Translations under genes and position numbers: made by a program | Part shown: one piece after another, positions 17,041 to 20,040 of the stretch | Numbering within the stretch: the first letter of the stretch is position 1 | Layout: each line of letters starts with the position of its first letter | Notes under the pieces: model-generated | What the model was told of the DNA's origin: nothing | Databases searched by the model: none | What the model saw: only the letters and a program-made list of their open reading frames with translations | Assembly (NCBI GenBank): GCA_039198685.1 | Contig: JBCCTK010000052.1 | Span: 1-20,040 of the forward strand | Direction: 5' to 3' | Source: UBA5336 sp039198685 | Lineage (GTDB): Bacteria; Pseudomonadota; Alphaproteobacteria; Caulobacterales; Hyphomonadaceae | Length of the DNA stretch: 20,040 nucleotides

Positions 17041-17724
17041 CTATTCAGTGACTTGCAAGATGAGGGTCACACGGCGGTTTGCCGCGAGGTGTGGTTCCTC
17101 GGCTCGCAGCGGCCTGGTCGCTCCAAAGCCCGTTATGCCGACAATCCTCGAAGGGCCAATGCCAGCCTGCTCTAGAAACTGTCTAGCCATATCCGCCCTG
17201 TCTAGGGATAAGGTCCAGTTGTCGCCGGTGGTACCGGACGCTGGAAATGCATCGGTGTGGCCTTCAATCTGGATGGGCCACGCAAAAGACTTCAAAATAT
17301 CGCTGAGCGCAGCCAGTGTGCGACGCCCCTCAGGGGTGAGTTCGGCGCGTCCCGTCGCAAACATCGGACTCGCCTGGCGGTCTATGACATCGATCCTGAT
17401 ATTGTCATCTTTCACAACGACAGAGAGGTTTTGACGAAAGGCGGAGAGGGCCTTTGTCTGGTCCAGCATAAGCGCTGTCCCTTGCGCGAGTTGCGCAGGC
17501 GTTGTCTCCGTTTTTGAGGCCGTAATGTCCGCGTCCCCGCGGAAGTATCCAGCCAGGGCGGATTTGTTGCCGGTAGTCGTATCATTGACCAGCCAAAGCA
17601 CAAGGAAGAGCGCCACAAGCGCAGTTAGGAAGTCGGCATATGCCAACTTCCAAGTGCCCAATTGACGGGCCGGCGCAAAGGGCATTCTGCCCTGTTGGCG
17701 CCGATAGGCGTCTGCGATTGCCAT
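17041..17724 (-). CDS. motB: Flagellar motor protein MotB-like (OmpA-type peptidoglycan-binding)
   Basis: MotB anchors the stator to peptidoglycan and, with MotA, conducts ions through the flagellar motor. The 227-residue protein has a short N-terminal tail, one transmembrane helix beginning TWKLAYADFLTALVALFLVL (24-43) with the ion-carrying Asp at D31, a linker, and an OmpA-like domain with GHTDAF (155-160), NWTLSLDRA (169-177), GFGATRP and ANRR near the end. It is about 80 residues shorter than E. coli MotB, mainly in the linker. AGGAA 5 nt before ATG 17724 fixes the start. No motA or other flagellar gene is in the window. It could serve a MotA encoded elsewhere or be an alternative stator part. 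Its start codon sits in an inverted repeat, described separately. Confidence 0.86.
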   Translation of the reverse strand: MAIADAYRRQQGRMPFAPARQLGTWKLAYADFLTALVALFLVLWLVNDTTTGNKSALAGYFRGDADITASKTETTPAQLAQGTALMLDQTKALSAFRQNLSVVVKDDNIRIDVIDRQASPMFATGRAELTPEGRRTLAALSDILKSFAWPIQIEGHTDAFPASGTTGDNWTLSLDRADMARQFLEQAGIGPSRIVGITGFGATRPLRAEEPHLAANRRVTLILQVTE

Positions 17725-17760
17725 ACCGGTTCCTGATCTTTCTGATCGGCATGGTATGGC
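17720..17760 (-). promoter_or_regulatory. Inverted repeat enclosing the motB start codon (possible mRNA hairpin)
   Basis: GCCATACC at 17720-17727 and GGTATGGC at 17753-17760 form a perfect 8-bp inverted repeat with a 25-nt spacer. In motB mRNA the 3' arm contains the AUG (17724-17722), and the AGGAA ribosome site lies in the loop, which also holds a small GATC/GATC stem. Such a fold could limit initiation. Function is inferred from position only. Confidence 0.35.
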
Positions 17761-17834
17761 TAACATGGTGTGGTTGAGATCTTTTGAGGCTTAGTGCGGA
17801 GTTTTCCGTCAAATTCGATCTATCCTGCTAGGGG

Positions 17835-17846
17835 TGGACTAGTCCA
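17835..17846 (+). promoter_or_regulatory. 12-bp perfect palindrome, candidate operator
   Basis: TGGACTAGTCCA lies 21 nt before the dehydrogenase ATG and just before its Shine-Dalgarno region. A palindrome here could be a repressor site for the dehydrogenase-DUF389 pair. A 12-bp palindrome occurs by chance several times per 20 kb, so location is the main support. No regulator gene is adjacent. Confidence 0.3.
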
Positions 17847-17867
17847 AGACAAGACGGAGAGAACATC

Positions 17868-18737
17868 ATGGCAAGAGTGGCTTTTCTGGGCCTTGGAGCG
17901 ATGGGAGCGCCGATGGCGGGTCACCTCGCCAAACGCGGCCACCGCGTCACCGTATGGAACAGGACCAGCGCCAAGTCAGATGGATGGGCCAAATCCTATA
18001 AGGGCCACACCGAACGTGAGCCGGCCGCTGCGGTCTTTGGCAGCGAGTTCGTTTTCATGTGTCTCGGGGACGACCCTGACGTGGAGCATGTTTTCAAGGC
18101 AATCGAGCCCTCCCTGGGAGGTGGTATGGTTGTGGTGGATCACACCACCGCCAGCGCGGGTTTGGCAAGAAGCCTCTATGAACGCTCGAAAGCAAAGGGC
18201 GCCGCCTTTATTGATGCGCCAATTTCTGGCGGCGAAGCCGGGGCTCAGAAGGGCGCCCTGACCATTATGTGCGGGGGAGACAGGGGCGCATTCGACAAAG
18301 CAAGTCCCGTGATGGACGCTTACGCCAAACGGATGACGCTGATTGGCGAAAGTGGTGCTGGACAACTGGCAAAATCCGTCAACCAGATTTGTATTGCGGG
18401 AATTCTGCAAGGCCTATCAGAAGGGCTGGCTTTCGCTGAATCAGCGGGGCTCGACCTAAAAACCGTTGTCGAAGCGATTTCTGGCGGAGCAGCTCAAAGC
18501 TGGCAAATGGACAATCGGTCCGAGACGATGGGTCAGCGTGAGTTCGAGTTTGGATTTGCCGTTGACTGGATGCGCAAGGATTTGCGAATCGCGCTCAGGG
18601 CAGCCCAAGAGACCGGTGCATCCTTGCCAGCAACAGCATTGGTCGACCAGTTTTATGCCGATGTCCAAGCCATGGGCGGCGGGCGCTGGGACACCTCGTC
18701 TCTGATCGCGCGATTGAAAGCAGATCCGGAGAAATGA
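17868..18737 (+). CDS. NAD(P)-dependent beta-hydroxyacid dehydrogenase (3-hydroxyisobutyrate dehydrogenase family)
   Basis: A cytosolic oxidoreductase of the beta-HAD family, which includes 3-hydroxyisobutyrate dehydrogenase, tartronate semialdehyde reductase and succinic semialdehyde reductases. The 289 residues contain the Rossmann motif FLGLGAMGAPMAGHLA (6-21), the substrate-binding DAPISGGEAGA (116-126), and the catalytic Lys K169 with N172 in AKSVNQ. R32 after the second beta strand (WNRTSAK) hints at NADP preference, but this is inference. GGAGAG upstream supports ATG 17868. It is divergent from motB and ends in a 4-nt ATGA overlap with the DUF389 gene. The family is secure; the substrate cannot be named. 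Confidence 0.92.
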   Translation: MARVAFLGLGAMGAPMAGHLAKRGHRVTVWNRTSAKSDGWAKSYKGHTEREPAAAVFGSEFVFMCLGDDPDVEHVFKAIEPSLGGGMVVVDHTTASAGLARSLYERSKAKGAAFIDAPISGGEAGAQKGALTIMCGGDRGAFDKASPVMDAYAKRMTLIGESGAGQLAKSVNQICIAGILQGLSEGLAFAESAGLDLKTVVEAISGGAAQSWQMDNRSETMGQREFEFGFAVDWMRKDLRIALRAAQETGASLPATALVDQFYADVQAMGGGRWDTSSLIARLKADPEK

Positions 18738-19735
18738 GACGTATCGAAATTCATCTTAAGGGAGGAGATTCGTTTGAATCCGTGATTCGGGCGGTAAAAC
18801 ATTTCGACACAATCGATTACTCCATCATTCATACAAAGCCTGGCGATCGTCGCTTGGTCAGTATCTTGATGCGCGAGGGAAACAGCCAGGAACTCATTGA
18901 CGCGATACATTCCACGCTCGAAGGCCAGCGCGACTGGCGATTGAGTGTGATTGCCATTGAAGCGTCTCTTCCAAAGGCTGAGTCGACCGATGGAGAAAAG
19001 GACGCGCGCAATACCCAGGCAATCCGCGAGGAGATCCTTCAGGATATCGGAAAGGGTGCAGTCTTTGACCGCGACTTTGCCATTTTTGTGGGGCTTTCAA
19101 CGGTCGTTGCCGCTGTCGGAATGAATTCTGGCAGCGTCGCGGGAGTGATTGGGGCCATGGTCATAGCACCGTTACTCGGACCCATCCTGGCTTTTGCCAT
19201 GGGCGCGGCGTTGGGCGATTCAGCACTGCTGCGCCAGTCCGGACGAACGCTCATATCCGGAATAATGATTGCTTTGCTATGTGGGCTGCTTTTGTCCTTT
19301 ATCGTGCCTGTTGATCTTTCAAGTACTGAGCTCACCAGTCGCGCGGAAGTCCGACTTGACGCTGTTGCATTGGCTTTAGCTGCGGGCGCGGCAGCCGCAC
19401 TCAGCGTCGCCAAAGGGCAGGGGGCCGGATTGGTGGGGGTGATGGTTGCCGCAGCGCTGTTGCCTCCAGGGGCCGCTATGGGCCTTCTCGTGGGATCAGG
19501 TGAACTGGAATTGGGAGCCCGTGCTTGCCTGCTGCTGGCGCTCAATGTGGCCTGCCTCATCCTGGCAGCTCTTCTGACGTTCCGGCTTCGGAAAATTCAA
19601 CCAAGACAGTGGATCGAGCAGAAAAATGCGAATGCTGCGGTCGCCATCAACACTGCGTTCTGGGTGGCGTGTCTCATCATTGTTGGCGCTTTGATACTTT
19701 ACTTTGATCTCGGCGCGCGGGTTGAGTTCCCTTAA
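18734..19735 (+). CDS. DUF389 domain membrane protein
   Basis: A 333-residue protein with a cytosolic N-terminal domain (about 1-105, starting MRRIEIHLKGGDSFESVI) and a membrane part with about six hydrophobic helices. The family motif GAMVIAPLLGP is at 140-150, and VAAALLPPGAAMGLLVGSG is further on; both are characteristic of the DUF389/TIGR00341 family, whose function is not established. Its ATG overlaps the dehydrogenase stop (ATGA), indicating coupled translation. Its stop TAA (19733-19735) overlaps tail-to-tail with the convergent Aas-like gene, whose stop occupies 19732-19734. No terminator is visible between them. The family call is firm. Confidence 0.9.
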   Translation: MRRIEIHLKGGDSFESVIRAVKHFDTIDYSIIHTKPGDRRLVSILMREGNSQELIDAIHSTLEGQRDWRLSVIAIEASLPKAESTDGEKDARNTQAIREEILQDIGKGAVFDRDFAIFVGLSTVVAAVGMNSGSVAGVIGAMVIAPLLGPILAFAMGAALGDSALLRQSGRTLISGIMIALLCGLLLSFIVPVDLSSTELTSRAEVRLDAVALALAAGAAAALSVAKGQGAGLVGVMVAAALLPPGAAMGLLVGSGELELGARACLLLALNVACLILAALLTFRLRKIQPRQWIEQKNANAAVAINTAFWVACLIIVGALILYFDLGARVEFP

Positions 19736-19917
19736 AACTCTGCCAACTCCCGGGCGCGGCGTTGGATAGCGCCGTAATCCAGTTTTCCCGTTCCCAAGAC
19801 GGGGATTTCATCGACAAGGAAGATTTTCTTCGGCACAGACAGCTCTGCTACGCCATGGTTCTGAGCCCAGGCGAGGATATCGCTTCGATTGGCATCCGGG
19901 CACTCCGAAAGTAGCAC
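19732..19917 (-). CDS. Acyl-ACP/acyl-CoA synthetase (Aas-like), C-terminal fragment only
   Basis: Only the last 61 residues of an adenylate-forming (ANL) enzyme are readable here. ELSVPKKIFLVDEIPVLGTG followed by KLDY is the C-terminal subdomain signature, with the Lys of GTGK as the expected adenylation lysine; the spacing resembles Aas (2-acylglycerophosphoethanolamine acyltransferase/acyl-ACP synthetase). The fragment stops being coding at 19917, where the sequence folds back on itself. The apparent GTG start there is not a true start. The missing N-terminal sequence is partly supplied by the plus strand of the spacer, which reads LPDPRKGEQV in frame before the same segment. The loss is therefore most likely a sequence chimera and not a natural truncation. 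Confidence 0.75.
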   Translation of the reverse strand: MLLSECPDANRSDILAWAQNHGVAELSVPKKIFLVDEIPVLGTGKLDYGAIQRRARELAEF

Positions 19918-20040
19918 TTCCCGATCCCCGCAAGGGGGAACAAGTTGTGCTACTTTCGGAGTGCCCGGATGCCAATCGAAGCGATATCCTCGCCTGGGCT
20001 CAGAACCATGGCGTAGCAGAGCTGTCTGTGCCGAAGAAAA
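19824..20040. repeat. Perfect 94-bp inverted repeat with 29-bp spacer (fold-back)
   Basis: The left arm 19824-19917 and right arm 19947-20040 are exact reverse complements over 94 bp, up to the last base of the window; the spacer is 19918-19946. The arms carry part of the Aas-like gene, once per strand. The left arm ends with gtagcac and the right arm begins with gtgctac. Because gtagcac plus the spacer reads in frame as VALPDPRKGEQV, the true gene probably holds both copies as a natural 7-bp inverted repeat, the likely place where a strand snapped back. It should be treated as a probable chimera. Confidence 0.93.
19918..20040 (+). other. Fold-back copy of the Aas-like gene segment (plus strand, incomplete)
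   Basis: Read on the plus strand from 19917, this stretch codes in frame for LPDPRKGEQVV and then the same residues as the minus-strand fragment as far as ELSVPKK at the window edge. DPRKGE is a well-known stretch preceding the last subdomain in Aas-type synthetases. It extends the minus-strand gene by about ten residues upstream and probably shows the true coding sequence, inverted. It is not an independent second gene on present evidence. Confidence 0.6.

Noticed and set aside
19824..20040. Terminal inverted repeats of an insertion sequence or a phage/plasmid telomere
   Set aside because: The arms are inside a metabolic gene, no transposase, target duplication or telomere resolvase is present, and the arms carry the coding frame of that gene; snap-back duplication explains it better.

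Overview
The window reads as a chromosomal segment of an alphaproteobacterium. The left half carries the classic alphaproteobacterial order rpoZ - rsh (spoT/relA) - pyrE - pdxJ - acpS - rnc - era - recO - parC, preceded by a divergent NYN-domain gene. This order, with recO beside parC and the NYN gene beside rpoZ, recalls Caulobacterales/Maricaulales-type genomes, but that placement is inference from synteny and protein style. Coding density is very high, no gene-free stretch reaches 300 bases, and I saw no tRNA, rRNA, CRISPR array, transposase, integrase or phage gene.

Layout. Positions 1-1017 (minus): a truncated family-5-like uracil-DNA glycosylase and a NYN (LabA/DUF88) putative ribonuclease. 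Positions 1018-1158: divergent control region with a perfect TATAAT and a possible 18-codon leader ORF. Positions 1159-7937 (plus): housekeeping operon for RNA polymerase omega, (p)ppGpp metabolism, pyrimidine and PLP synthesis, ACP activation, RNase III, Era and RecO, largely joined by 4-8 bp start/stop overlaps. The signal peptidase gene lepB, usually between acpS and rnc in this neighbourhood, is absent. Positions 8034-10899 (plus): parC and lemA, closed by a clear rho-independent terminator. Positions 10987-17724 (minus): a six-gene directon, in transcription order motB-like, SLC13/RCK anion permease, bpt (N-degron leucyltransferase), and a complete TRAP transporter (TakP-type binding protein with a Tat-lipoprotein-like leader, DctQ, large DctM). 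Positions 17868-19735 (plus): a beta-hydroxyacid dehydrogenase translationally coupled to a DUF389 membrane protein. Positions 19732-20040: the C-terminal end of an acyl-ACP/acyl-CoA synthetase (Aas-like) gene, caught in a fold-back.

The most abnormal structure is at the right edge. A perfect 94-bp inverted repeat (19824-19917 and 19947-20040) separated by 29 bp contains the same piece of the Aas-like gene on both strands. The 29-bp spacer continues that gene in frame on the plus strand, and the junction coincides with a 7-bp inverted repeat (gtagcac/gtgctac). This is the signature of snap-back strand switching, most simply a chimera at a contig end and less likely a real inverted duplication. 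Sequence right of about 19917 should not be trusted as genome order.

I did not find a convincing new multi-gene system. The points that merit a second look are the missing lepB, a hairpin enclosing the motB start codon, the orphan MotB heading a transporter directon, and the apparent lipoprotein leader on the TRAP binding protein.
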